From Ottelia alismoides (Eukaryota > Streptophyta > Magnoliopsida > Alismatales > Hydrocharitaceae), in assembly GCA_037367405.1 (NCBI GenBank), contig JAZKJV010010625.1, positions 124,001 to 188,000 of the forward strand: a DNA stretch of 64,000 nt, read 5' to 3'. This document shows, piece after piece, positions 24,201 to 36,200 of this stretch (position 1 is the stretch's first letter; every line of letters starts with the position of its first letter). The notes under the pieces are model-generated. The model saw only the letters and a list, made by a program, of their open reading frames with translations. It did not search any database and was not told where the DNA came from. A program made the translations under genes and the position numbers.

Positions 24201-27200
24201 TCTCTTTATTTTCCCAACATGGTATCAGAGCGGCGGTCCTAGATTGGAGCTCTTGTACCGAACCCTAACCCTAATCCCCCCACCCTTCAAGCCTCCCGTC
24301 GTCGCCGCCCAAGGCCTCGTTGCCCAGGGCCCCGTCGTGCTGCCCTACCTTGCGGCCTTGTTGTGCGACCCCACACCCCATCATGCGGCTCCGCCGTGTC
24401 TCCCTGCATTGAGGCCCCATCGCGCGGCCCTGCATCCCGCCTTGCAGCTCCACCACCTCCGCCTTTCAGCCCCTTAGGCCCTGCTGTCGTTCTCTTCCTC
24501 GATGGGCTTCCTCCCGCACCTCCATGTTGATGGATTTGGTTGTGTAAGTCTATACATGCAACCAAACCTCTCCATGTTAGTGTATTCCAAAGTTTATCTA
24601 GTCTACAACCCTTGTCATCTTCAATCATTATGTCATAAAGTAAGGTAAACATCCCCAACACAGGTGCCTTCAGAGGTCCTACACCTATTGTGAAGATGGA
24701 TGGGTGAACTACGGATTGTGGGCTCATACAGTTCATGAGCATAATGAAGTTGATGGGTAAGAAACATATTCTTATCGAGGACGAGCCAACAGAGAAGACA
24801 TGGTTGTATGCCTCATGGGAGGCTGATGATGCCTATGCTCAAGTCTGGTTGTTTGGTACCTTGATTCTAGACATTGCAAACGATGTCTTGCATCAGCCTA
24901 CTGCTAAAGCCATGTGGGAAATTCTTGCTGCCACGTATTCACATGCCAAGAATGAGACAAAAAATTTAGAGCTTCAGCATGGCATCTTCACGATAAAGCA
25001 GAATGGTTGACTCCCTGCATGCTCACTACACTGTATTGCGCGGAATGTTTGAGAAGCTTCATAGCTTCATGCCCCTCATAGCTACTCCAGAGCAGTTGAA
25101 GACATACCGAAATGCCACAATGGTGGGAGTCTTTCTAGCCTCTCTAGACTCACAATATGAGGCTTCTTCTCAAATTCTGGTAGATGCTACCATTCTTCCC
25201 ATGGAGGAGGCCTTTCAGAGATTGAGCAGGATCGATATCTCAAGCCCTACACCTGTGCCAAATTCTTCTGCTATGGCGACCTCTCGTGGAAGAGGTAGCC
25301 CATCTCTTTTTCGTGGACGAGGACCACGTGGTAGTGGTGGTCGTGGTCGTGGACCACCATGTACCTACTGTCATCGGACTGGTCATATCGAAGATACATG
25401 CTACTCCGAGCATTGTTTCCCAGCATCTGCTCGTGTAACAGAACAAATTCAATATCATGACGCTCCACCCGCATCAGATCAACGATATGATGAGCTTGTG
25501 TCTCGACTGCGAGATATCATGCCCCTAACTAGTACTCATTCACGTGTTTTAGAGAGAAGCTCGGACGTTGCTGCTACTGCAAGAGCTAGTTACTCATGTA
25601 GTGCTCATGCTTCTTATCAGGGTTCAAATACCTAAGAATGGATTATAGATTCAGGGGCAACACATCATTTGTGTGGAGACAGACATCAGCTCATATCCTA
25701 CCAGCAGGCTTCTCCAGGAAAGACAATGGTCATAGCAGAAGGGACTCATTCTCCCATCACAGGACATGAGGAGATTACCTTGACGCCTTCTATGAAGTTG
25801 CAGAATGTATTGCAAGCTCCTAATTTCTCAATGAATTTACTGTCAATCAGTGTTGCAATAGTTGGCTGACTATCCCGAATAGTCGGTCCGACTATGCTGG
25901 GGGGTTCCCCGACTATTCGGCCGACTGGTCCGACTATTAGGCCAACTGGAGTTTGACTTTTTATATTTTTATTTTTTTATGTTCAGTTTTCAATTTTTAT
26001 AGGTTACATTTTACCACGGCATTGCCACAAATGTCAAATTCTACATATCTATTATATTGATTGGTACTTTTATCTTGGATTCATGTTAACTAATGACCAT
26101 ATATGTATAATAATATAAGAATATATGTATTATAAATAATTTTTATATTTAAAAAATACAAAATCGAATAATTCCGAATAGTCGCCTGAATACCGATTAT
26201 TCTCTATTCAGTGACCCCTCCGACTGAATACCGAATACCGTCTTCTGCAACATTGCTGTCAATTAGTCAGATTAGTAAAGACTTACGTTGTCGAGCAATA
26301 TTTGACCCATCATCTCTTGTGTTTCAGGATATTCTTACGTGCAGAGTGATTGGTTGTGGTCGTGAGCAAGGCATGCTGTATCGACTGGTCCAAATACCTT
26401 ATGTTGGAGCATCCTCTTATTTTACTGGACATGTCTCTCCTTATCTGTGACATCTGCGCTTTGGTCATCTTCCATTTCAAAAACAATGTTAAATTCTTCC
26501 TCAGATCTCACTTCGCTCGTCATTCAATTGTGAAGCATGTCAGTTAGGAAGCATCATCGGTTCGTCTTCCCTAGTCGTCAAAGTCGGAGTAGTAGCTCTC
26601 CTTTTGACTTTTTCCATGTTGACAATTGGGGACTGAGTCGTGTTCCCGATCATCAGGGACATATTCTATTTAGTTGCTGTGGATGACTTTAGTCGTTTGT
26701 CTTGGGTTTTCTTGTTGAAGAGTAAATCAGAAGCAAGCAATATTATTATGAATTTTATTAAAGAAGTGTATAATGTTTTTTCCACCACTGTTAAAATTGT
26801 GCGAACTGATAATGCTCTTGAATTCTGTACCCATATACTATCGCAATTCTTTTTATCTCACATCATCCTACATTAAACATCTTGTGCTTACACATACCAA
26901 CAGAACGATGTCACAGAAAGAAAGCACCGTCACCTTCTTGTTGTCACTCGTACGGTTCTTATCCAAAGTTGTGCATCACACTCATTCTGGGGCGATGCGG
27001 TTCTCACAACATGTTACCTCATTAACCATATGCCCTCATCGATGCTTAGGGAGAAGATACCTTTCTCCCTTATTTTCCCTGACTAGGAGTTGTTCCCTCT
27101 TACCCCTCATGTTTTTGGGCTTTCGTCCATCAATTGTCTCAAGGGATTGACAAGCTCTCTCATACGGCTGTCAAATGCGTTTTTGTTGGGTATTACAGGA

Positions 27201-30200
27201 CTCAAAAGGGTTATCGTTTCTATGATCCGTTGCGACAGAGGTATTATGCCAGTGCAGATGTCACGTTTTTTGAGTCTGTCATGTTCTCTCCTACAAGCGA
27301 CAGGTTGGCACCATCAAATTCAGATGATGAGATCTATATTCCACCTCCGTCCATGTATCCAGCATCACCTCCACCACCATGACCTCCCCCACCTCCACCA
27401 CCATCTCCACCAGTATTACCTACTCCCATTGCTTTGGTTCCTCCTTTACCACATCACTACAGTCGACGACCAACCCCTGCTCATAATCATGGTCAATCAT
27501 CAAGCATGACCCAGGTTTGTCCTGACAACATTACTTCTAATGATGGGTCTGATGATGTTTCTCAACAGGGGATATTTTAGTAAGGGGATGATAAGGACAT
27601 TGGTTTAGATGCTGCAGAACTTGCTTTGCCATTGCTCTGAGGAAGCATAAGCGTGCATGTACTTCATATCCGATTGCTTCTCATGTCACGTTTGAGCGTC
27701 TGACGGGTGACTTCAGGAGATTTGCAGTTGCTTTGTCTGCTGTGGATATACCACAGACATACCAGGAGGCATTGGCTGACAGTAGATGCGTCTGGCCATG
27801 TAGGAAGAGATGGCAGCTCTTCAGTCTAGAGGTACTTGGAGCCTTGTTCCAGCTTCTACTTGAGCATCTATAGTAAGTTGCAAGTGGGTATTTATAGTGA
27901 AGCAAAATGCAGATGGTAGCATTGACATGTACAAGGCTCGACTAGTTGTCCGAGGGATTACTCAGACATACAAGGTCGATTATCTTGACACATTTTCTCC
28001 CGTTGCTTGTCATTCTACCTTAGGGATTCTTTTATCTGTTGCCGTGATTCTAGATTGGCCTCTGTTTCAATTGGATGTCAAGAATCCTTTTTGTCTGGTG
28101 ATCTTCATGAAGAAGTCTGCATGCAGAAGCTACCAGGGTTTGCTGCCTAGGGGAGTGTTCACAGGTGTGTAGACTTCATAATGCCATCTATGGCCGTAAG
28201 CAGAGCCCGAGAGCTTGGTTCCAGGAGCTCTCAAATTTGTTTGAGAAGCAAGAGATCAAATGGTCGAATGCAGATCATTCTCTTTTTGTACAAAGGACCT
28301 CCAGAGGTACGACTGTTATTATGGTGTATGTTGATGATATACTTATTACAGGAGATGATATGTAGGGAATAAAAAGAGCAAAAGAATTTCCAGACCGTGA
28401 ATTTGTTACCAAGGATCTAGGAGCATTTAGATATTTTCTGGGATTAGAATTTGTCAAAAATCAACAAGGACTTGTGATGACTCAGAGAAAATATGTCACT
28501 GACTTGCTAAGTGACACAGGTATGCTTGGATGTCGACCTGCTTCTACACCCATGGATCCAAGCATGAGGTTGTATGATGATGATACCAATGTAGTTGACA
28601 TGAGAAGATACATGAAACTGGTGGGAAAACGTCTTTATGTTACCATTACCAGAGCTGATATTTCATTTGCAGTCACTAGAGTGAGCCAGTTCATGGAACA
28701 ACCTCGTCATGTACATATGGATGCTATACAAATGATACTACAGTATCTTAAATCATCTCCAGGTGCAGGGTTGTTGTTTAAAAAGAGTGGCATTATTACT
28801 ATCTCAACATGCACAGACGCAGACTACATAGGGTGCCCAAGGGACAGGAAGTCTACATAAGGATTAGCTTTATTTGTCGGAGAGACGCTTATCTCATGGA
28901 AGAGTAAGAAGCAGACCATGGTTGCTAGATCCAGTATCGAATATGAGTACAGAGCTATGACCCAAGCATGTACAAAAGTGATGTGGGTTCGAGCAGTCGT
29001 GACACATCTATATATAGATGTTCCTCTTCCGACGTCGCTGAAATGCGATAATCAGGCTGCATTATTTATTGCTAATAATCCCCTCATTTCACGAGAGGAA
29101 AAAGCATATTGAGGTTGATTGTCATTACATACGTGATATGCTCCGGAAAGGCTTCATTTCTACATCCCATGTCAGCTCTAGAGACCAGACGACAAACATT
29201 TTCACCACAACCTTACTTAGGGGTTTCTTCAAGAAGTGCTTGTCCAAGCTGAGTATGATAGATATCTATGCTCTATCTTAAGAGAGAGTGTAGAGATATA
29301 TTTCATGTTCATGTATCTTTTATCTATTTTCTTTCTTTTTTGTCTACTTTATGTAATTTCCCCATAGGTCTCTCCCTATATAAGAGAGCCTAGGACTCAA
29401 GGAGTGAATATTTCTCTTTATTTTCCCAACTGTAACATAAATATATCTCTACACTCCCCTCAAGATGGGGCATAGATATCAATCATGCTTAGTTTGGATG
29501 ACCACTTCTGAATGGTCCTCTGAGCAGAGCTTTGGTGAAGATATCTGGAGCATGATCACCTGAGCTGACATGGGAAGTAGAAATGAAGCCATTCTGAATC
29601 ATGTCTTGTGTATAGTGTCAATCAACCTTGATATGTTTCGTTTTTTTTCGTGAAATGCAGTGTTATTTGCAATGAATAAGGCAACCTTGTTGTCGCACTT
29701 CAACGACATGGGAAGAGGAACATTTATGTGTAGATCTGCTAGTACTACTTAGACCCGCATCATTTTTGTGTTTACCAGTGCCATAGTCATATATTCAGAT
29801 TCAACGTTAGACCTTGACACTACAGTCTGTTTCTTGCTTTTCTATGAGATAAGAGAATCTCCAACAAATATAGCAAATCCTATCGTGGACTTCCTGTCCA
29901 TGGGACACCGTACATAATCTGCATCTACGCATACTGAGATAGTGATGGCGCCTCCTTTTCTAAATAGCAAACCTGCCTTTTGAGATGATTTAAGATACCT
30001 TAGTATCACGTGTCATTGTGTATGACATCCTTATGTAGCTGACGAGGTTTCTCCATAAATCGGCGAACTCGAGTGACATCAAATGAGGTGTCAAGTGTAG
30101 TAATAGTGACATAGAGAAGCTTTCCTACTAGTTCTCTATATCTTTTCTTATCTACCTCATCAATGTCATCATCATATAGCCTCATGCTAGGATCCATAGG

Positions 30201-33200
30201 CGTGGTAGCGAGTCGACATCCAAGCATGCGCTCATTTCACTTAGCAAATCAGTTGCATATTTTCTTTCGATCATTACAAGCCCTTTCTTATTTTAGGCAA
30301 ACCCCACTCCTAGAAAGTAGCTAAGGGTATCGAGATCCTTGGTAATGAATTCACGACCCAAAGGTTTCTTTCGTTCTCCTTATCCCATGTATATCATCTC
30401 CTGTAATGAGTATATCGTCAACATACACCATATTAGCAATTGTACCTCTGGAAACCAAGCTCTTGGGCTCTACTTAAGGCCATATTTTGCCTTGTGAAGT
30501 CTACATATCTGCAAAATCTTCCCCTTAACAGCGAACCTCGGTGGCTGCTGTATGTAGATTATCTCTTGAGGATCACCATACAAGAATTTATTTTTAACAT
30601 CAAGTTGAAATAAAGGCCAATCTCGAACCACCACAATTGATAAAAGAATCCATAGGGTAGAGTGACAACCAACCAGGGAGAAAGTGGCTAGATAATCCAT
30701 CCCATCTGTTTGATTAAAACCTCGTGCAACTAGCCGGGTATTGTATTGATCAGTGCTCTCATCTGCATTATCTTTTAGTGTAAACACCCATTTGTAGCTG
30801 ATTATAGATGCCCTAGAGGGGGCAGGAACCAAACTCCATGTACCTTGTGATTGTAGGGCCTCCATCTCCTGCTCCATAGCTAAACACCACCGATTGTCCT
30901 TCAATGCCTCTTGGTAGTTCTGTGGTATATCCACGACCGACAACACAGCAATAAATCTCCTAAAGTCACCCGTCAGACGATCGAAGGTGACTTGAGAAGC
31001 AATCGGATATGAAGCACATGTACACTTCTGCTTCCTAATAGCGATATGCACATCAAGACCATCATTAGTCCCGTCGGTGACCCGTGCATCAACCTCCTGC
31101 AAGGATGCCTGTTGAGAAAGAAATAATGTATTCAAAACAAACCTAAGGCATGCTGGATGACAGCCCAGGAGCAGGAGGAGGCCATGGACTGTGTTGTGGT
31201 AGGGGTGGAATCGAAACAATGGGTGATGGTAGCTGTGGGGCTGACGGGGGTGATGGAGGTGGTGATGGATGAGGTGATGGAGGTGGCGATGACGGTGGTA
31301 GACTCATAGGTGGAGGGTGCATGTAAACCTCATCATTCGAAACTGAAGATGTCATCCTGTCACCTATAAGCGAGAAATACATAATTGACTAAAAAATATG
31401 ATATCTGCACTAACATAATACTTCCTATGTAACAGATCATAACATCTATACCCCTTCTGAGTCTTGGAGTATCCGACAAATATACATTTGACAACCTTAA
31501 GAGAGAGCTTGTCAATCGGCTCAATCCATGGAGTCAACCGATGGACGAATGCAACCGACCCAAAGACACGAGGTGTGAGAGAGAACAACTCATTGTCTGG
31601 AAATACAAGAGAAAATGTATCTTCTCCCCCAACACCGATGGGGGCATACGATTCACAAGTTAACATTCGTAAGAACCACATCTCCACAAAATGAATGCGG
31701 GGTACATCTCTGAATAAGGAGAGTACGAGTGATGTCTAATAAGTAATGGTTCTTTCTCTCGGCAACACCATTTTTGTTGAGATATGTAAGCACAAGATGT
31801 TTGATGAAGAATACCATGAGACGAGAGGAACTGTGAAAGCACATGAGTGCAGGATTCCAAAGCATTATCAGTTCTCACAATTTTGACAGAGGTAGAAAAA
31901 TATTTTGCACTTGTTTAATAAAATTTATAATAGTATTTCCAACTTCATATTTAGTTTTCAACAAGAAAACCCAAAACAGACGACGAAAATCATCTGCTAC
32001 AACTAAATAAAACATGCGTCCATGATGATTAGGAACACGACTTGGGGAAGACAGACCGATATTGCTTTCTCAACTAACAAGCTTCACAGTTGAACGAAGA
32101 GCGCGATGAAATTTGGGGAAGGACTTGATGCATTTTTTGAAGTTTAAGATAACCAAAGCACACATGCCGTCGGAAGGGAGAGACCAGTCCAATGGATTGA
32201 AAGGATAGTTCAACATAAGGGGTTCTGACTGGTTGATAGAGGCCGCCCTGCTCACGGCCACGACCAATCATCGTGCCTGTAAGATTGTCGCGAAATACAA
32301 GAAAAGATGGGTCAAATATGGCTCTACAATGTAAATCCTCGGTTATTTGACTAATAGACAATAAGTTCACAGAGAAGTCATGAGCATGAAGCACATTCTG
32401 CAATCACATATATGGTGTCAGGCTAATCTCCCCATGTCCTATTATCAGGGAATGAGTTCCATCTGCTATGACGACAATCCTTTCCGGAGAAATCCGTCTT
32501 TAGGTGGTGATCTGATATCTAACTCTACACAAATGATGTATAGCACCGGAACTCATGATCCATTCTGTAATATCTGAACCATGACAAGAAGTAAAGACAT
32601 GAATGCTACCTGAGGTACTGGCTCCAGCGTTCACTATTGTAAAAGTCGACCGACTAATCGAGCCGGCTAGTCGGCCTAGTAAATAGAGGTTTTTTTATCT
32701 TTTTAATTTTTTGCTTTTTGTTTAAAATCAAAACTATTCTAATATGCTTAATGTTATACTTAAAGTCAACTCCTTTTGTTTCATTATAATAGTATAGAAA
32801 AATTCAAATCTATGCAAATATATAAGAGTATATGTATAAAAAATAATTTATATTGCAAATATATAAGAATATATGTATAAAAATGATTTATATATTAAAA
32901 ATAAATAAAATTCTAAACCGACTAATGCACGACTAAATCTGATTAGTCGCTCGACTGCCGATTAATCCTTAGTCAGTGACCCCACCGACCGAGTACCGAC
33001 TACCGATTTCTGCAACTTTGCCAGCGTTAGCAAAAATGTCAGAGCTTTTCTCTGAAGCAATTGAAGTGCGAGCTGGGGGTATGATGTTTCTCAGTTGAGA
33101 AACACACTCATCATATCTCTGATCTGTTGAGGATGTCGTTGCATGAGGGTTGGCATGCTTTGCTACACGGGTTGATGCAGGGAAACCATACTTGGAGTAG

Positions 33201-36200
33201 CATGTATCCTCAATGTGGTCAGAACGATGGCAGTAGGTGCAAGGTTGGCGAGTTCCATGATCTCCTCCACCACGGGGTCCATGATCACGAAATTGGGTCT
33301 CCTTATCCACGGGATGCAAGCATTGCAGACAAGTTCGACATGGAAGTCGATGAAGGAATGTTGATCTAGGTGAGTTTAAGGACAACTTCCTACATGGGTG
33401 GAATAGTAGCATCCACCAGTATCTGAGAGCACGCTGCATCGTAGTGTGAATCAAGAGACTTCGGGAAAACACCAACCATTCTGGAATTCCGATACATCTT
33501 TAGCTGCTCTAGGTAGCTGTTAGAGGCATGGAACTACGGAGCTTCTCAAACATCCCGCGCAAGGCACATAATGAGCATGAAGGGGTCGCCCATTCTTCTT
33601 TATAGTAAAAATATCATATTGAAGCTGCAAAATCTTCGTCTCATTCTTCGCATGTGAATACGTGGTAGCAAGTATATCCCACATTGCTTTGGCAGTGGGC
33701 TAGTGCAGGACACAAGGTTCAGGAAAGCGGTATGCCTATGCGTTCAGACATGTCACTGAATAGCGCTTGAGCGGTACACGGGGGCATATGCGGGGTATAT
33801 GTGATTCTACGCGGTTTCCTAATTTTTTATTTAAAAATAAATAAATATATACAAAATTGACTACAACATAACTAAATTTACGTATAATTGTGGTCCAACA
33901 GAAGATCTAAAAAAATAACTTTTATATAGAGTTCAAAACAATCTCTATCAATTAAATATCAATACTTCAATAGAACGGTTAGCACACAAAATAATTGACA
34001 ACAATCAACAAAATAAAAAAGTTAGCACACAAAATGCCTCTATTGTTGAATATAATGTCATTTATCTATGTGACTATGTCATTATATTTATAACTGATCC
34101 TCTATCAAAAGTATCAAACTTTACATATAATATATTGCATTCATAATAACTATTAGTCGATTAAATTAGTTTGCTAAATTTCTTATTATATTATTCTTTT
34201 TCTTCCTTGTGTTTTTACTCCAATCTCGTAGTATAACTACTTTGATGATTGATTTAAATGGTCATGGATTGCTTGGTTGGCATACATGCTAAAGCAAGAA
34301 AAAATATGGCACAAATAACACAATAAAGATGTGGCACAAATTTAAAAAATTAAAAAATTAAAATTGTGTATGCGGCCGCACAGACCGCATATGCGACTGC
34401 ATAGCCCGCATATGCGGCCCACATAAGCGTACATGGCACATAATGGGGGGCTTCAGGAAAGCGGTGCGCTGGGGGCACCGCATACACATATGCGGCCACA
34501 CAGACCGCTTTCGTGAACACTGGCAGGACATCATTTACAATATCTGGTGTCAAGGTACGGAACAACCAGACTCGAGCATATGCATCATCAGCTTCCCACG
34601 ACACATTCAACCCGGTCTTCCCCATTGGCTCTTCCCCGGTAAGAATATGTTTCATGTGAGGATTTGGTTGCATGTGTAGACTCAAACTGCAACCAGATCC
34701 ACTACCACGAACCAGTCCAAAGTGCGGGTTGTATAGTCTGCATGCATACGCATGAGAACACGCGCACGTGTGTGGGAGAGAAAACTCGCGCGGCGGAGAT
34801 TCCATCGAGAAGGGGCCGACGTGGAGGAGAGGAGGGGTGTGGCCGACGATGGCAGCCAAAGAGAGAATGGGGCGGTTAGTGTTTCTGAGGTACGAGAGGT
34901 TCGGTCTAAGACCGCAATTCTGATACCATGTTGGGAAAAAATAAGACTTGTTTATTCCATTGATCCCTAGGCTCTCTTATATAGAGGAGAGACCTATTGG
35001 TAAATTACATAAGACCGACAGAAGAAAAATGAATAGAGAAAAGAGTACGGTAACATAAATATATCTCTAAAGTGTTGGAATGAGACTATCCGAAGGGATC
35101 TTACTAAAACTTTGTTGTAATTTATTGGCTGTGTAGAGAGAGTAATGTCAGGTATTAGACTATTTTGAGTAATTTGGTCGCCTAACTTTCTGTATAGCTG
35201 CAATGTGGTTCCAAAACTTCCAATTTTTTAATCTGGGTCCCAAGCATTGTTTATAATAATAATGTGGTCCCGAGGCTGCCTTGTTGAATGCTCTGGACCG
35301 TTTGAGATTTACAGGTATGGACGAAATTGACCTCATTTTTTTCCCTCTCCAATTTCCAGGTATGGACGAAATTGCCAGGGTAATTTTGCAAGTGTTTTAA
35401 TGCAGGCTGTAACCGTTCTCGTGGCTAACGACTTCCCCACAACATCCTTACTGGTCCTTTCCCCTATGCTCTCCCCACCCATCTCCTCACACTAAACTCC
35501 AACCTCCTCACATGATCCTTCTCCCCTTTCCACCTCGATTCCCTCAAAAGATCTCAACCTCTCCTCCTACTCTCCTTACCCATCCCCACCTCCCTTGCTC
35601 CCTTCCCCTTCGCATTTGTGGGTTACCCCACCTTGTGAGGAACACCCATCCGCATCACCTTTAGCACCTTCGCCATCGGCACAACTCGATGATCTTCCTT
35701 CTTCCCCACCACAACCACCCAGTGTTCACCTCCTCCTCAAGGGCCAAGTAGGAGACTACCATTGAGAGTCAGAGCATGAATCGTGCGTCCGTGATTACCA
35801 TCGTAGTTGGAGACTTTACAATTCTTGTTGTCGTATGTGGATGCTCTTCTGCTACCTCTGGTGCAAATACCTAGGTGATGGGCATTCGAAGATCCAAGGT
35901 GAAGATCGTGTACTCGAGCCCATATACAACTTATGGTGGGGTAGTGGGTGGTGGTGGAGTAACAGTAAGAGGTGGATATGATGGAGGGAGGATGGTTTTC
36001 TTTTATGCACTAGGATGTTCAAACTGGAGGATCTACCGAGGGTGTCTACAGAGATGTTTTGCAAAGGTACGTATAGAATGTCGTACACGGCGGGCTAGAT
36101 GACGAGAGTGTGGTGGCCAAGAAGAGGTGAGGGAGATGGTGGTGGAGGGTGGGGGTAAGAGGGATTTGAGTATCATATGGAAGTGCTCAGGAGGCTGCTC

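Larger units (their letters stand above)
24077..29431 (+). mobile_element. Ty1/copia (copia 2) nested in copia 3 LTR
   Basis: LTRs lie at 24077-24219 and 29289-29431 (143 bp each), differing at roughly 14 positions by eye. An exact 5-bp target duplication GTAAC lies at 24072-24076 and 29432-29436. Removing the element joins the two halves of copia 3's LTR seamlessly. The primer-binding site tggtatcagagc is at 24220-24231. It belongs to the same family as copia 1 and 3. Confidence 0.93.
29454..34920 (-). pseudogene. Copia 3 gag-pol, degraded
   Basis: Broken - strand frames in copia order. Gag: [20 protein letters not shown] near 34600. Zinc knuckle [14 protein letters not shown] near 33220. 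Integrase: DNALESC near 31870 and [14 protein letters not shown] near 31540. Proline-rich linker 31150-31330. [22 protein letters not shown] to [16 protein letters not shown] near 30900-30530. A further RT/RNase H fragment lies near 30227-30006. Frameshifts and stops are everywhere and two hAT elements split it. A primer-binding-like tggtatcaga adjoins the right LTR. Confidence 0.85.
23956..35071 (-). mobile_element. Old Ty1/copia (copia 3) interrupted by copia 2 and hAT MITEs
   Basis: A - strand copia with LTRs at 23956-24076 plus 29437-29453 (split) and 34929-35071. The 5-bp target duplication GTGTT is exact (23951-23955 and 35072-35076). Gag, protease, integrase, RT and RNase H fragments run right to left with many stops. 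The LTRs differ at more than ten positions and by small indels, so it is much older than copia 1. Inserted within it: copia 2 in its 3' LTR, a hAT MITE at 32632 and another hAT element at 33713. Confidence 0.9.
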
